DNA of 64,000 bases from Membranipora membranacea. Taxonomy: Eukaryota > Bryozoa > Gymnolaemata > Cheilostomatida > Membraniporidae. This document shows, piece after piece, positions 1 through 11,631 of the stretch (the first letter of the stretch is position 1; every line of letters begins with the position of its first letter). Both the position numbers and the translations under genes were made by a program. The notes beneath the pieces were generated by a model. The model was not told the DNA's origin and did no database searches. It worked only from the letters and a program-made list of their open reading frames with translations. The stretch covers positions 25,038,025 through 25,102,024 of the forward strand of contig OU612070.1 in the NCBI GenBank assembly GCA_914767715.1. The letters run 5' to 3'.

Positions 1-632
1 GTAATGGGTGAGGCTGTGTGGCTAAGAGGTTAATTAACTAATTTTTTATTAAAAGGCGCACTGCACAAATGTCACTAAATTTACTCGATTCAACCAACAC
101 TTCCAATAAACCTGTGATTACTCATCTCAGTTGTGTTAGAATAGTGTCAACCTCTCAGTCGACATCACAGACCTCACAGTGTTGACCTGACAACCCTGCT
201 GGTATGATAAGCTCTTTTCAAGGCAACAGATTGTGTTGCCGATTATCGAAGTCCTCCAGATAACGACATCAAGGAGGCACTGATGGCACTTATCTACAGT
301 GATATATCCAGGTGTAATGGGTGGGGCTAAGAGGCTAATTAACTAACTTTTTATTAAAAGGCGCACTGCACAAATGTCACTAAATTTTCTCGATTCAACC
401 AACACTTCCCAAAAACTGCTGGATTACTCTCTCAGGCGACCTCTCAGTGATAACTGGGCTTCATTCCAAATACACTCACTATAGCAGTAACATAAATTAC
501 ATCCTGCTCAACTATTCCCCTGATAAGGGAGTAAATAACAATGAATAGTAAACTGCATGTTCAGGTAGAATCAACATGGATCCAGGACTCCCTCCTCTTA
601 AGTATTTATTTGAGCTTATATAGTCAGTATGT
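1..632 (+). repeat. Left edge of a duplicated-segment cluster with giant-gene fragments
   Basis: Sequence resembling the tail of the segment near 28.2 kb (ending in a 'gctaagagg' block) occurs at 1-30 and again near 300-335. Each is followed by the same spacer, 'attaaaaggcgcactgcac'. Diverged copies of that spacer recur at about 2,490 and 3,030. The array therefore appears to continue left of the window. No intact reading frame is present. Confidence 0.6.
190..330 (+). pseudogene. Truncated copy of the giant repeat gene, last-exon segment
   Basis: This stretch matches 28,085-28,230 in the last exon of the giant gene almost base for base, including 'aaggcaacagatt.tgttgccgatta' and 'cctccagataacgacatcaa'. 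The reading frame is lost by small indels and the match stops abruptly at both ends. It is a DNA-level partial duplicate. A second, longer copy of the same part lies at 2,550-3,030. Confidence 0.75.
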
Positions 633-757
633 TAACAATTAGTAACTGATCTTTTTACATTTTTTCTCACATTTTTATTGCTCTAACAAGACGAAATATT
701 TCTCAGACTTACGTTGGAGACATGAATAAACTATCTATCTATCTATCTAGAATACCT
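632..757. mobile_element. Small insertion ending in (CTAT)n, probable LINE 3' tail
   Basis: The related copy at about 3,380-3,405 reads straight through from 'agtatgtta' to 'aatacctag'. Here those two blocks are separated by about 120 bp that ends in 'aataaactatctatctatct'. A tetranucleotide-repeat tail is typical of CR1/L2-like LINE 3' ends. No coding sequence is visible, and the family assignment is inferred. Confidence 0.4.
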
Positions 758-989
758 AGATTATTCCATTTGATTGAGATGTCTTCTTTTTCGGTAAACG
801 CGTTGATTTTTACCAATTGTTTTGTGACATGTTCATCATAATTCTTTATCCAATGACATTCATAGGAGGAAAAATACGTCACTTATACTTAATTTTGTAA
901 TACATATGATACCTGAAACGATGGTTTTGGACCTGGAATGTCGGGAACTTCAGTGAAGTGATGAATTTCTTATCATGAACATAAATTTG

Positions 990-1336
990 AGCTTTATATA
1001 TTTTAAAATGGCATTTACTGCAGTCAAACAGACCGTCAAGAGTTTTGTCATGGGTGTTCTCTATGATAATTATTGCAGCAGTAGGAAGCGATCTCCTCAT
1101 CTACATAATGCAAGTATTGTTTTTGACGGGCTGATCATGAAGATGATCAGGTGGGCAGATTTTGGTGTCATGGAACCTGATAAAAACTCAAGTCCTTGGG
1201 CATATAAAAATCTGTCCTACCCAAAACAAACTACTGAATGATCACATAATGTTGTCTCCCTACGGGCCCTATGGCTCAACCTCTTAGTTCTAGTCTTGAA
1301 CAAAATAGGATGCCGGCAGCTACGCTATCGGTACAT
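990..1336. repeat. Dispersed duplicated segment (copies at 3.6-4.0 kb and 6.05-6.2 kb)
   Basis: The segment from 'tttaaaatggcatttac' to 'gatgatcag' recurs at about 3,650-3,790 and 3,870-4,025. The following part, containing 'ctacccaaaacaaactactg' and 'atggctcaacctcttagttc', recurs at 6,080-6,190. Short open frames here are interrupted differently in each copy, so I read this as non-coding repeat. Confidence 0.65.
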
Positions 1337-1774
1337 ATACCTTTTTATTTGTCACTTACTAATGACCTATGTACATCACTTGAAATTTTACCCCTTCCAA
1401 TACTGAGCAATTATTTTACTTGCATTACAGGATTTAAGGCTCTAAATAATTTATCACCTCCAAACATCTCTGATTTTTTTGTTACCACAACACACCGATT
1501 TCCAAGAAGAGATACACACTTACTTAAACCTCCATTAGACAACTTCAGCCACAAAATAGTGACAAACTTTAATATTTCACCCTCTACATTGAAAATATGT
1601 TTAAGAATATGTTTAAGAAAAGACTAATGCAACATTTTTTCAGTTTATTGGCATAGTCTTATTTTTTTTATTGAATCTTTGTTTGTATCATTTTTATTTT
1701 TTGCCATTTATGTCACATCATGATAAACATTTGTAATAATGAATTGTTGCAGACAATAAAAGTATATAGATAGA
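1337..1774 (+). mobile_element. LINE 3' fragment inserted in a duplicated segment
   Basis: Comparison with the related copy at 6,170-6,200 ('ctacgctatc..tacatgtcag') shows that this copy is interrupted by about 440 bp, flanked by 'tacat' on both sides. The inserted plus-strand frame (about 1,330-1,625) has the texture of the C-terminal end of non-LTR retrotransposon polyproteins: a 'FKALNNLSPPNISDFF'-type segment followed by an Arg-rich stretch. It then has an AT-rich 3' end with 'gacaataaaagtatatagatagata'-type sequence. It is a 5'-truncated, dead copy, probably CR1/L2-like. Confidence 0.6.
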
Positions 1775-2029
1775 TACATGTCAACAATGAGAGACAACTC
1801 AAGAACACCGACTGGGTAGCACACTTCTGTGAGATGTGGGTGGTTGGCTACTCAATACTTGGAGGCTTCCTGGATTGGCATAAATATTAAAGGTCAGAGT
1901 ATCGACAAGAAAATTTATGAATTTATGAAAACTCATATGATGGCCATGTATGCCAGCCACAGCATATTAGAGTTGGTCTTTCAGATAATGGTTAGAGAGT
2001 ATGGATTTTAAAATGAGTAAAACAAATGA

Positions 2030-2312
2030 GGCAACTTGCTGGCTTCATGTGGTCTGAAGCGCAGCACCAAAATCTCATGTCTTGTTTTATTAGTAATATG
2101 TATGATACATTTGTGAAAATATGATGCAGGTAGATATTAATAGTTCAATTTTGAAATAGATAGCGCAGAGTTGCCCTCACGCAAAGCTTTTTTACAGTTA
2201 TGAGTCATACTGTTCTGTTTAGTACACAGGGAGGTGAAGGCGAGGGCCGATGATAAACGTATACGAATCCGTCTACTATTATTACGACGGTACATCATCA
2301 GTGAAGATATCT
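2030..2312 (+). pseudogene. Deleted copy of the 5' part of the giant repeat gene (exon 1, intron 3, exon 4)
   Basis: Bases 2,030-2,075 match exon 1 of the giant gene (23,774-23,817, 'ctggcttcatgtggtctgaa'). Immediately afterwards the sequence matches the end of intron 3 (from about 25,470) and then exon 4 (2,219-2,312 versus 25,627-25,715). Exons 2 and 3 are missing, and the exon-4 copy carries a stop ('gatgataaacg' in place of 'gatgatgaggt'). Because intron sequence is retained, this is a genomic duplication and not a processed retrocopy. Confidence 0.8.
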
Positions 2313-2549
2313 AATATACATATTACATCAACCTTTTAATATCTATAAAATACTTTGTCATCGTGAAGAATCTAGGTGTGCTCACAAGGATGCAGCCTGC
2401 GCCGTTTTAGGAGCAGCATCATCTCAATTAAAAGCATCATGTAGATATAACCTTCATTACTTCAAAGTTTCTTATAATAACCCCAATATTTTTTAATTAA
2501 AAGGCTGCATTGCACAAATGTGACTACATTAACTCGATTCAACCAACAC

Positions 2550-3030
2550 TTCAGGAGCCGCAGTGACTGATGAACACTAAGCTGATTGACAGACTCACTA
2601 GTAAGATTAGGCTGGGATACTTCCCTATCAACATGGTGCCTCAACCAGCAAATCTGAACGTGAAAAGGCTTCTCGACCAATCTATCAGCATCGATGTTCA
2701 CCAAGACTCCGTGGACATGATGGACGAAGCCGTACTAAACGGTTTTCCCTACTTTTTTGACAAACCCCACCATTCCGATGGTAGCGATCTCACAGCCAGC
2801 CCTGACTGATCCAGATACAGAGGAAAGAGATCTGATGACAGAGCCACAGTGCTCTCCAGTCCCAATCACCAGGTCTACTACTGTATAATGTATAATGAAG
2901 AAGATGTTACAGCACTTCACACGTGCTATTTCCGGAAGCTGCACAACCCTGCCAGCATGACAAGCTCTCTCAAGGCAACAGATTGCAGACTACAGAAGTC
3001 CTCCGGACAACGACATCAAAGTGGCACTGA
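2550..3030 (+). pseudogene. Broken copy of the start of the giant gene's last exon
   Basis: Matches 27,648-28,180 over most of its length, for example 'ggagccgcagtgactgatgaacac' near the start and 'caccaagactccgtggacatgatgg' in the middle. A short deletion near the start, a TGA after the 'agccagccc' block and several indels destroy the frame. It follows the exon 1/exon 4 copy in the same order as the parent gene, so both belong to one decayed duplicate. Confidence 0.85.
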
Positions 3031-3136
3031 TGGATTCTTATTAAAAGGAAGCACTGCGCAAATGTTACTTTTTTATATTGATTCAACCACCACTTACAAT
3101 AAACCTCTGTATTGGTCTCTCATCTCAGTTGTGTCA

Positions 3137-3196
3137 GACGACCTCTCAGACGACCTCTCAGACGACCTCTGAGACGACCTTTTAGGCGACCTTCCA
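3137..3196. repeat. 12-bp minisatellite
   Basis: About five copies of 'gacgacctctca', the last ones diverged ('gacgaccttttag', 'gcgaccttccagt'). A related single unit ('ggcgacctctcagt') lies near 433 in the other duplicated segment, so the array arose inside the duplicated sequence. Confidence 0.8.
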
Positions 3197-3634
3197 GTCA
3201 AGCTCTCAGTGACGACTTAGCTTCATTTCATATACGCTGACTCTCGCTATTACTGTTGCATAAATTATATCCTGCTCAACTATTCTACTGATAAGGGAGT
3301 CAATAACCGTAATGGTAAACTGCATATTCCCATAGTAACAGCGTGGATCCAGGAAGCCCTCATCTTCACTATACTAGAGCTTCCATAGGAAGTATGTTAT
3401 AATACCTAGATTATAGATTATTCCCTTTGATTAAGAATGTTTCTTTTTCTGTATAACACAGTGATTTTTTACTATTTGTTTCATGACATGTTTATTTTAA
3501 TTTTTTATGCAGTGAAATTCACACAAGTGTTTTGCTTTGTAGGAGGAAAAAAGCGTCATTTATACTCAATTTTGTAATATTTATGATACCTGAAATGTTT
3601 GTCCAAGACCTGGATTGTTGGGAGTGGAACACCG

Positions 3635-4035
3635 ATCTTTATTCATTTCAAAATGGCATTTACAGCAATCAAAAAGCTGTTTTGTCAAGGGTTTTCTCTA
3701 TGATGATTATATCTGTAGTAGGAAGCGATCTCCTCATCTACCAAATGCAAGCATAGTATTAAGGGCTGATCATAAAGATGATCACGCCGAGAGCTTCAGT
3801 GAAGCGATAGATTTCTTAACATGAACAACATGCAATTTTGAATGTATAGGAAGATGGAGTTTTATATATTTTAAAATGGCATTTACAGCAATCAAACAGA
3901 CCTTCAAGAGTTTTGTCATGGGTTTTCTCTATGATAATTATAGCAGCAGTAGGAAGCGATCTCCTCATCTACATAATGCAAGTATTGTTTTTGACGGGCT
4001 GATCATGAATTAAGATGATCAGTTGGGAAGATTTT
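3635..4035. repeat. Tandem duplicate of a ~215-bp segment
   Basis: Two adjacent diverged copies, each containing 'aaaatggcatttacagcaat' and 'gtaggaagcgatctcctcat', start near 3,650 and 3,873. A third copy lies at 1,006-1,165. Reading frames differ among the copies, so no gene is called. Confidence 0.7.
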
Positions 4036-4434
4036 GGCGCCATGGAACCTTTACCTGTACTGGTTTGATTATCCCTTGACAAGTATTTTGGTGCTTTGGG
4101 GAAGGAAAAGAAGGTGAGAGAGGTGGATATGTCATCCGATTATCTTCCAATTAAAATATTATGATTGGTTTGAATTCAACGCATTGCTTCCTTGTCCATT
4201 TTAGGGGTAGAACAAGCATTCATAAACACATCGATGAGACTGAAATGATCTGAGCGTACACTGGAGCATTGGATACAAAAGAAGAAAAAGGTGAGACAAT
4301 GCATTTCCGATCATGCACGACTTATGTTTTCTAGTGAATTGGAGTTAAAACACCAACTGAAAATTGTGGTTTGTGTATTTTTAAATGTCATTTGAAGCAT
4401 TAAAAAACCTGACAATTGTTTCTCATTTATAACT

Positions 4435-4808
4435 GGGGCTCCCCCCCCCCCCCTATTTTACTGAAGATTGAAGATTGAGTGTTTTAAACTTGAAGAAAAG
4501 ATTTAGTCAGTTTAAATGAAAAATCAATAAAAGATTTTAGACTTCAATTCAGTACAACAATTTGGAGTTAGCCACTCAGATAAGGTGTTTTGGACAGACA
4601 ACTCCACGCAATAACAAACTGAAACTCATCAGCCTATCAAAACAAAACCAAAACTCAAGCACATGGGTCATTCTAAGCAGAAATGAGTAGATAACACCAC
4701 GGTCCAGTTGTTTTGAAGAATTTAAGTCTGAAGATAAGAGTTTTAAAATTGAAGATTGCTCTATTTTCTCTGAAGAAATTGAAGACAGCTTTGTGTGCAG
4801 GGAGCCCC
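4435..4808. mobile_element. 374-bp inverted-repeat element with 6-bp target duplication
   Basis: Left end GGGGCTCCC, right end GGGAGCCCC (its reverse complement), with 'ataact' immediately outside on both sides (4,429-4,434 and 4,809-4,814). A related copy of the flank at 5,520-5,570 runs from the left flank into 'gactatgacaacag' with nothing inserted and so serves as an empty site. A C-homopolymer follows the left terminus, and the interior is AT-rich with no coding sequence. It is a non-autonomous DNA transposon; the superfamily is not assigned. Confidence 0.75.
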
Positions 4809-4942
4809 ATAACTATGACAACAGCAGACATTTTTGTAACTACATAAACATGGTGTCTAACAACAGGAAATCATGGAGAAGCAAAAGAGGCAGGGATATC
4901 TCTCGGAGCCAGGTGTGCTCCACTTTGCAGAGGACCTGGAGG

Positions 4943-5356
4943 CAGGGGCGTATATTCTAAAAAATTTCACTCACTGACTTTTTAGAGATGAGCATAATGA
5001 TCGGGCACAGCCCGATCCACACGCCGTAGGCGTGGTGGGGAGGGTGTGGGAGGGGCGCTTAAGCGCCCTCCCACACGGAAATTTTTGCATATCGGTAGCA
5101 AAATAGTGCAAGCAGAGAGGTATTTCAATAGCTCACTGAGCTGTTGGGTACTTTCAGAAAACAACTCAATAGCAGTAGAAGATTACGGTAAAAATGCTCC
5201 AGTTATAAAGCATTAATTTGAAAAAGAACTGTCCTCGATGGGATTCGAACCCACAACAATCTTATTAACAGTGATTATAAGGCAGACGCTCTAAACACTG
5301 AGCTATTCAGCCACTCACGGATTTCCATGGGCCGTGAGTGCTAATATACGCCACTG
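4943..5356. mobile_element. hAT-type MITE with 8-bp target duplication
   Basis: The left terminus CAGGGGCGTATATTCTAA and the reverse complement of the right terminus, CAGTGGCGTATATTAGCA, match closely. The perfect 8-bp duplication 'cctggagg' lies at 4,935-4,942 and 5,357-5,364. CAGNGGCGTA termini with 8-bp duplications are characteristic of hAT elements. The interior includes nested palindromes around 5,010-5,075 and a tRNA-like unit, but no transposase. Non-autonomous element. Confidence 0.9.
5229..5313 (-). other. tRNA-like unit inside the hAT MITE (SINE-type or tRNA pseudogene)
   Basis: Read on the minus strand there is a box-A-like 'TAGCTCAGTGTTTAGAGC' and a perfect box-B 'GGTTCGAATCC' with a T-arm stem closing on both sides. 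The sequences that should form the acceptor stem and the anticodon stem do not pair. It is therefore not a functional tRNA but a tRNA-derived sequence retaining an internal pol III promoter, lying wholly within the 4,943-5,356 element. Confidence 0.65.
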
Positions 5357-5369
5357 CCTGGAGGGCCAG

Positions 5370-5660
5370 GTGTACACTGGTGAGGTGGATATAAATGAAG
5401 AAAAAAGTGAGGCAATGCATTTATTATCATGAACGACTTGTGTTTTTGAATAAATTGGAGTATAACAACAACCGGAAATAGAGGTGTGTATTTTTAAATG
5501 GCATTTGCAGCATTCAGATACCGGAAAATGGTTTCCCGTTGATGACTATGACAACAGTTAGATTTTTCTTATCTTCATGTATATTGTGTCTATCAATGGG
5601 TGATCATCAAGATGTCGAGGAGGCAGGTAATTTTCCAGGAGCCAAGTATTCAATTTTTTC
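5370..5660. repeat. Diverged copy of the segment at 4,230-4,930
   Basis: Shares 'gtgagRcaatgcattt..atcat', 'gtgtatttttaaatg' and 'ctatgacaacag' in the same order as 4,285-4,830, without the 374-bp insertion. Non-coding. Confidence 0.6.
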
Positions 5661-6049
5661 ATCTGCAGACCAGTAACATCTGACAAAGTTGATCAAGGAA
5701 AATTGTCAGCTTACTGGGAAAAAACACTGCTCGAACTGATAAAGTGATTTCTGCTCCCTATTTCGAAATAATAAATACTGGGTAAATCCTCGCTTATCAA
5801 TAGCGACCATACTAGTAAAAAAGTTATTATGTCATCTCTCAATGCAAGCCAAAAACAAATAATATAGTTGAAAAGGAGGTTGTCCGCCAATGGGAACAAA
5901 GTCAAATTTTGAAAAAAAAGTTCGAGCTGCAGATATGGGTAAGAAAAAGGGCTCAATAATAATACAAGTCATAATCCTTCTACTCGTCCCACAGTCAAAT
6001 GAGAAGAAAAACACGATATCATAATGACAATAGAAATATGACTGATAAA

Positions 6050-6430
6050 AACTCAAGGCCTTGGGTGTATAAAAATCTGCCCTACCCAAAACAAACTACT
6101 GAATTATCATGGGGCCCTATGGCTCAACCTCTTAGTTCTTGTCTTGAACAAAGTAGGATGTCTGCAATCCAGCAGCTACGCTATCAATACATGTCAGCAA
6201 TAAGAGACAGCTCAAGAACACCAACTTGGTAGCACACTTCTGTGAGATGAGGGTAGTTGGCTACTTAATACTTGGAGGTTTCCTGGATTGGCATTAATTT
6301 TAAAGGTCAGAGTATCGACCAGAAAATTTATGAATTTATGAAAAGTCCTATGATGGCCATGTATGCCAGCCACAGCATATCAGAGTTGGTCTCTCAGATA
6401 ATGGGAAGAGAGTAGGGATTTTCAAATGAG
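6050..6430. repeat. Copy of the 1,180-2,010 segment lacking the LINE insertion
   Basis: 'ctacccaaaacaaactactg', 'atggctcaacctcttagttc' and the 'ccaacttggtagcacacttctg' block recur in the order seen at 1,215-2,000 but uninterrupted. It acts as the empty site for the LINE fragment at 1,337-1,774. Confidence 0.7.
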
Positions 6431-9400
6431 TGTGCCAATTAAGTAGGGCAGATGGAACTACAGAGACCTGTCACTCTGAGGGAAAGCTAAGCTGAGCTGA
6501 GAATGTAAAGAACATGCCCACACAAAAATGTGTGACAAAGGGAGAGGAAAGAAGTTATTGACAGGGTTATAAAGCAGAGTGGCAAGGTTGTGGGCTGTGT
6601 TTATTGTGTTGATATTGCATTGATAATTGTTGATCATTGAAGAAAAGTTATGCAGGTAAGCCTCACCAGGAATATTGTGCTTCGGGTATTTCAACGCATA
6701 CAAATGCCAAATGGAGAGAGCTTCCGTAATCATCCCCACTAAAGAACAGTGACTGCCCAACCACACAAGCCAAAGATTAGAATGCGAAAAAGGTTTGAAT
6801 GAGCTATTGATGTCCACAGTCAACAGTCTAAAGCCATTGATCTAGAGAAAAAAAACTTCAACCACTGATGAGACACCCAACTAATAAGCATGGTCACATC
6901 ATAAAAAAAAAGCAACATGGCTATTCATATATATAGTATTGAACCAATGTACTCGTCAACATTTTCTGTCCCTATCAGAAAACTGCCAACAGAGACGAGA
7001 AAAAGGCCTAGTAGTCACAGCCTAGTGTGTCATCTCATTGAAAAAAACCATAAATGAATGATCAAAAGTTTTTAAAGGCCAGGGGTCCCTTGATAAATTC
7101 AACCATCAAAAAAGGACTCTCACCTGTATAACGGTATACCACATCATATCCTAACCAGCCAAGATAAGATCTTCCTTTCAAACCAACATGAATTTTAGAG
7201 AAGCCACTGGTGTATCAACCTGGTTTACTAATAAGCTTGAAAGTAGCCAGTGCAAGCCAAAGCATACTGCAATGTGTTGCAATCTGTAAAGCATAGCGTC
7301 TCGTAGCGCATAACATAACAGTGCTTCAATTGTATGGTGTTTTTTTTACATGAGGTTGTGTATGCCAGCCAATAAAATGCATTGTTTAGAAAGTGAATCA
7401 GGTCTTCCCATAGATTAAATTATAAATTATTATTGTGAAGTATAAGTCATTCAAACCTTTACATAGTTGTATCTATACTCAGTCACCCACCCAGTAATGG
7501 ATATGTTCCGTTCAATCAAGGAGTTAGACAGGAGATGCAACAGGGGGGTGGGGTCTTTAGAATGAATTAGAATGAGCGATGCTTTACTAAAAATTATCTT
7601 TGTCTTTCAATTAGACAAAAAAATCTCTCCCAAATCACTCTCTAGAAATGTATATAGTTCCATCATTGAGTGAGCGATGTATGAGTGACACCCCAGCAGG
7701 TCTCACTCACTCACTGAACGAGCAATCTGATATTTGCTGTTTCTAATTGAAAGACCACCAGTCTTATATTCACAAACTAACGTTGTCTTATTGATAAGGA
7801 GTTATCATTTCCTACCAACACAGGATTCCAGCCAACAATCAAGTTTTGAACTGGTTCAATGATTCAGTGCAGATGCGGACTTGGACATTATTACCGACAT
7901 AGACACCATTACCATCGCTTTAATTCCACCAATAGGCATGGTGCCATATTATCAGGCAAATCCATATTAAACAGCAAAACAGATCTTCTCAGCTACATAT
8001 GAATGCAATGATCTTTATTTTTTTGGAAAACCTGACACAAATGTTTATACCTTTTTCTTGCAATTTTCATCTCAATGTTGCATGTTCTCATCGGCATTAA
8101 GCACCAAACAGCTAATAAATTGTATAAAAAATACAGTTTATAACTCATATCAGGGATTTGTGAAACCACGCCCAGAAAGTTATGATAGATAGTAAATCAC
8201 CATAACTCTGGCTCAGAAAAAATGTTTGCAATACTTCATACATCAAAAGTAATCTTCTCACCATGTAGCAATCCTCTCTCATCCCAAAACTGCAATGATC
8301 TTCTATCTGGAGTATGGTTACATATGCCTCCAAACATCCCGATCTAAAAAAGTGTACAATTTTCAGGAGTGGAGTGTCGCTGATTTAAGACTTGTAATAT
8401 GATTTAAGAAATATAAGAAACAGTGTTTAAATTGTCATAGCTTTACCTTGAGAGTATTCTCAGAAGTGTTACTCATATTTAGACAAAGTTCAAAGCTCCT
8501 GTTTCAGAGGGTACTTACAAATGTGTCCATACTGTCTAATTCAATGTTATTTGACCTGAGTCTAGAGGTCATCAGAGCAGATATCAAGACCACAAGTTGA
8601 GTCTCCGCCAGTTAGCTGTATAAGTTAGATTTTCCCAGCAACTTGCCTTATACCATTCTGATCACAGATTGGTTCACATCAGCCTTTGCTGAATAAAAAA
8701 ACAATTTAGCACATGGTCAATAAGGCTTGAGTAACAGGTCGTACTAGATTATAATGACTATATAGAGGAGTCAACACAGATAGATTGGGTACACCAAGCC
8801 GTATCCGCTGTCTTTTGCGGCTTTAGTGACTTTTCATTATCTACTCAAGCTATAACATCCACTCAAAAAAGAAAGAAACATTTTAACTCAATCGTCAAAA
8901 TTTGATTTGTACGCAGCGAATGGATGGAAATACATCTTTGGCATCTAACATTTTTTCCTCCTACGCCGACAACTGATTGATAACAGCTCCCTTGAAACTG
9001 AAATCAATTGACATTTGAGTCCCAATTTGCCGTCTAAATCATCGTTAAGAAGTGAACTATAGCTTATCAAAGGACAACGACGGCGCATATTCTCGTTTAT
9101 ATCTGAAGACGAATTTTTACCTGTATATCTCTTTCGGAAGGATATCAGATGACTGTATCCCAACCTGATTAGACATATTTCTTACATTTGCTGACAAGTG
9201 CACTCTTCGGAAACGGCGGTGGAGGCTTTTCTCTTCTCTAGGACAATAATCACGCCTCTCACTCTCACCGTCTTGTATGGATTGAGGGAGATCTTGCTTA
9301 CTTTTTGGTTGACAAGACTTAGTAGTATAATACCTCATTTAATGGGTTGCACAGCATTCAGTCATGCTTATCAGCAATTTGACATCATTTAGTAAAAATA

Positions 9401-11631
9401 GCAACTGTTTACATGTCTAGAGACTGAGAGTTGTCCCTTTTGTGAAGGTCTCAAGTGCCAGCCGTTGTCAATATTTCCAAACCACATATTTAGCCATATG
9501 ACCGTTTCACTATAAGAGGTACAGGATATCGATCACTGGTCATTTTGTGTTCAATAAATATATCAGCCAAATGATCTTAACCATACTCATGATTCAGAGC
9601 TGATGTTATTTTTTGACATTGTATGCCCAAAGTTGCTTGCCCGATGCACTTTTCAATAATCTAATGCAATGAAATCACAAGGGAAGGCCAGCATTGGCAT
9701 GTTCGATTAATGAGTTGTTCAAATTTGGTGAATGAGTCTTATCCCCTAAGAATCATGCTATTGAAATCTCATTTTAAAACAAAACAGTCGGTGATGAGAG
9801 CAGACTATTGTTCTTGATAATGCCATCAGCTCAAATGAGGGGAGAATCTCGTTTCAACCGCAAGATGTGTTCTAAGCTACAATCATCAATATTAACTTGG
9901 ACCGAATCCTAGTCTGAGCCCCCCCCAAGATTTTTACCCCCACCCCGCCGGCCCAAATCCTAGAAAACCTTAAGTACAAATTTCAAATCTGAATAAGTTG
10001 AACCTCTTGTATTAAAGGATAATCGATGTCAGCTGAACAGAGGTTGTTGATTGATCACAATTGGGAACGGTCCTTACTTACATCACAGCACGATTACATT
10101 CCCGAGCAAGCCGCATGTAGCACTTTATCCATAAATTTCAGATCGAATCATATCACGAAAACACTTAATATACGGCTGACACAAGATCAAAGCGGTCATA
10201 CAGCTGCTTCATTGAATGATTTCGAGTTGAGTCGAGAGCGAAATCATGCTGATACTTCCACTAATAGCATAGTTATGTGCTTTTTTTCTTCGGCATAAGA
10301 CAGCCAAACGGGTATATCAATGATCCATCAAGACTGACACAGGGTACTGAACTGTCAGCAGGGTATGCAGTCTGAGTGTAATAGTTGATTTACAAATTAA
10401 TTTATATAATATATTTCCAAAAAATTAGCCCAGTAGTTATAGCAAAAAATGGCAACAGAAGTGATACTAAAAATGTAGCTGGGCAATACACACATTACGG
10501 AATGTGTTCAATCTTGCTAGCGTATAAAGAATTGAGAGTCTTGATAATCTGGTTGGCTCATGTTGGCGCGGTTGACATGATTTCCCAGATATTATTTACA
10601 GTGCAGCAACAATAGAGCTATATACATAACAATGGTCAGTTTACATGAAGATATTCGTATTAACTAAGTCATTATCACGACCTTCGACGGTCAACATGAC
10701 ATGCAATGGTCATGTCGTTAGCGAACATATCCAACATGTAGATTCCGTAGAGTGATCATCTATCTAGTAGCGATTATCGGACCTATATCGGGTTGGAGAA
10801 ACAACATATTAAGACAACAATGGCAAATGAACAAATTGAGTTATCACTTGATTCGAATACCGAATACTGAAGGAGTGTCATAATGGTTGAAGCTTGGACA
10901 TAATCCTCACTGGTGGAATAAAGCTACCAATTGATACGGAGATTTGAACCACTTTGTTGACAGTAGTCCATAATGATCAACAGCCAGTTTTCTGAGCATC
11001 AGACTTTATCATATATCGGTAGTGAAGCGTGCAAGTGTCTGACCACAGGCAATCACTTGGCAGTTTCTTTTCAATTCAACGTTCAAAATTACATTACATC
11101 CATTACACTATCCTGATCAACAACCGAATAACAACATTTTAAATTATCGATCAAATCAGCGTACTTAATATTGGCTGTCTTCACCCATGTCGACGTATCA
11201 AAATGACATGGACAAGAATCACAGAAATCTAGATCACGGTGAGATTTAGAAGTTCAAATGCTAAGTTAAGATGTGAAATTTCTATTCGGATGTGCCTCAA
11301 ATGTTGAGTTTCAGTTCTCAACCGATTGATGACAATGTAGGTATTACATATACTGGAGTGGTTTGGAGTGATGATACAAGTACTCGATCCAAGTATACAG
11401 TTGATCGACCTTTTTCGATTGCAACTTTTACATCTGCAGTCATACTGTATATACGCGAGGTATCACAGGCCGCCGGTAGTTATGTTTTTTTTTTGTAGAT
11501 GAGTTACGGCTGTTCACACTCACCCTATAGTAATGCTGAATGCCATACATTATAAATGAGAGGTACTGATTGATTAACGTAAACAACTGTAAACTTATAA
11601 ACACTCAAAATAGCCTATAGCTCAAAACAAC
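6431..11631. other. No supportable gene
   Basis: Five kilobases of AT-rich sequence. The longest open frame is a 121-codon minus-strand one at 6,458-6,823; others lie at 8,945-9,338 (minus) and 10,026-10,298 (plus). None shows a recognisable domain or convincing flanking splice sites. C-rich runs occur near 9,920, where 'gtctgagcccccc' resembles the dispersed sequence at 60,730 and 63,190. Regulatory or non-coding RNA content cannot be judged from sequence alone. Confidence 0.5.

Noticed and set aside
975-1241. 88-codon plus-strand frame as a gene
   Set aside because: The same sequence recurs twice at 3.6-4.0 kb with different frame interruptions, indicating non-coding repeat.
5229-5313. Functional tRNA gene
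   Set aside because: Box B and the T-arm are good, but the acceptor and anticodon stems do not pair and it lies inside a MITE.
6458-6823. 121-codon minus-strand open frame
   Set aside because: No recognisable domain, no splice or regulatory context, and composition compatible with chance in repeat-rich DNA.
8945-9338. Overlapping minus-strand frames, one rich in Arg, with a possible donor after ATACAG
   Set aside because: No acceptor-defined exon pair and no family resemblance; insufficient to call a gene.
10026-10298. 90-codon plus-strand open frame
   Set aside because: No domain or context support.
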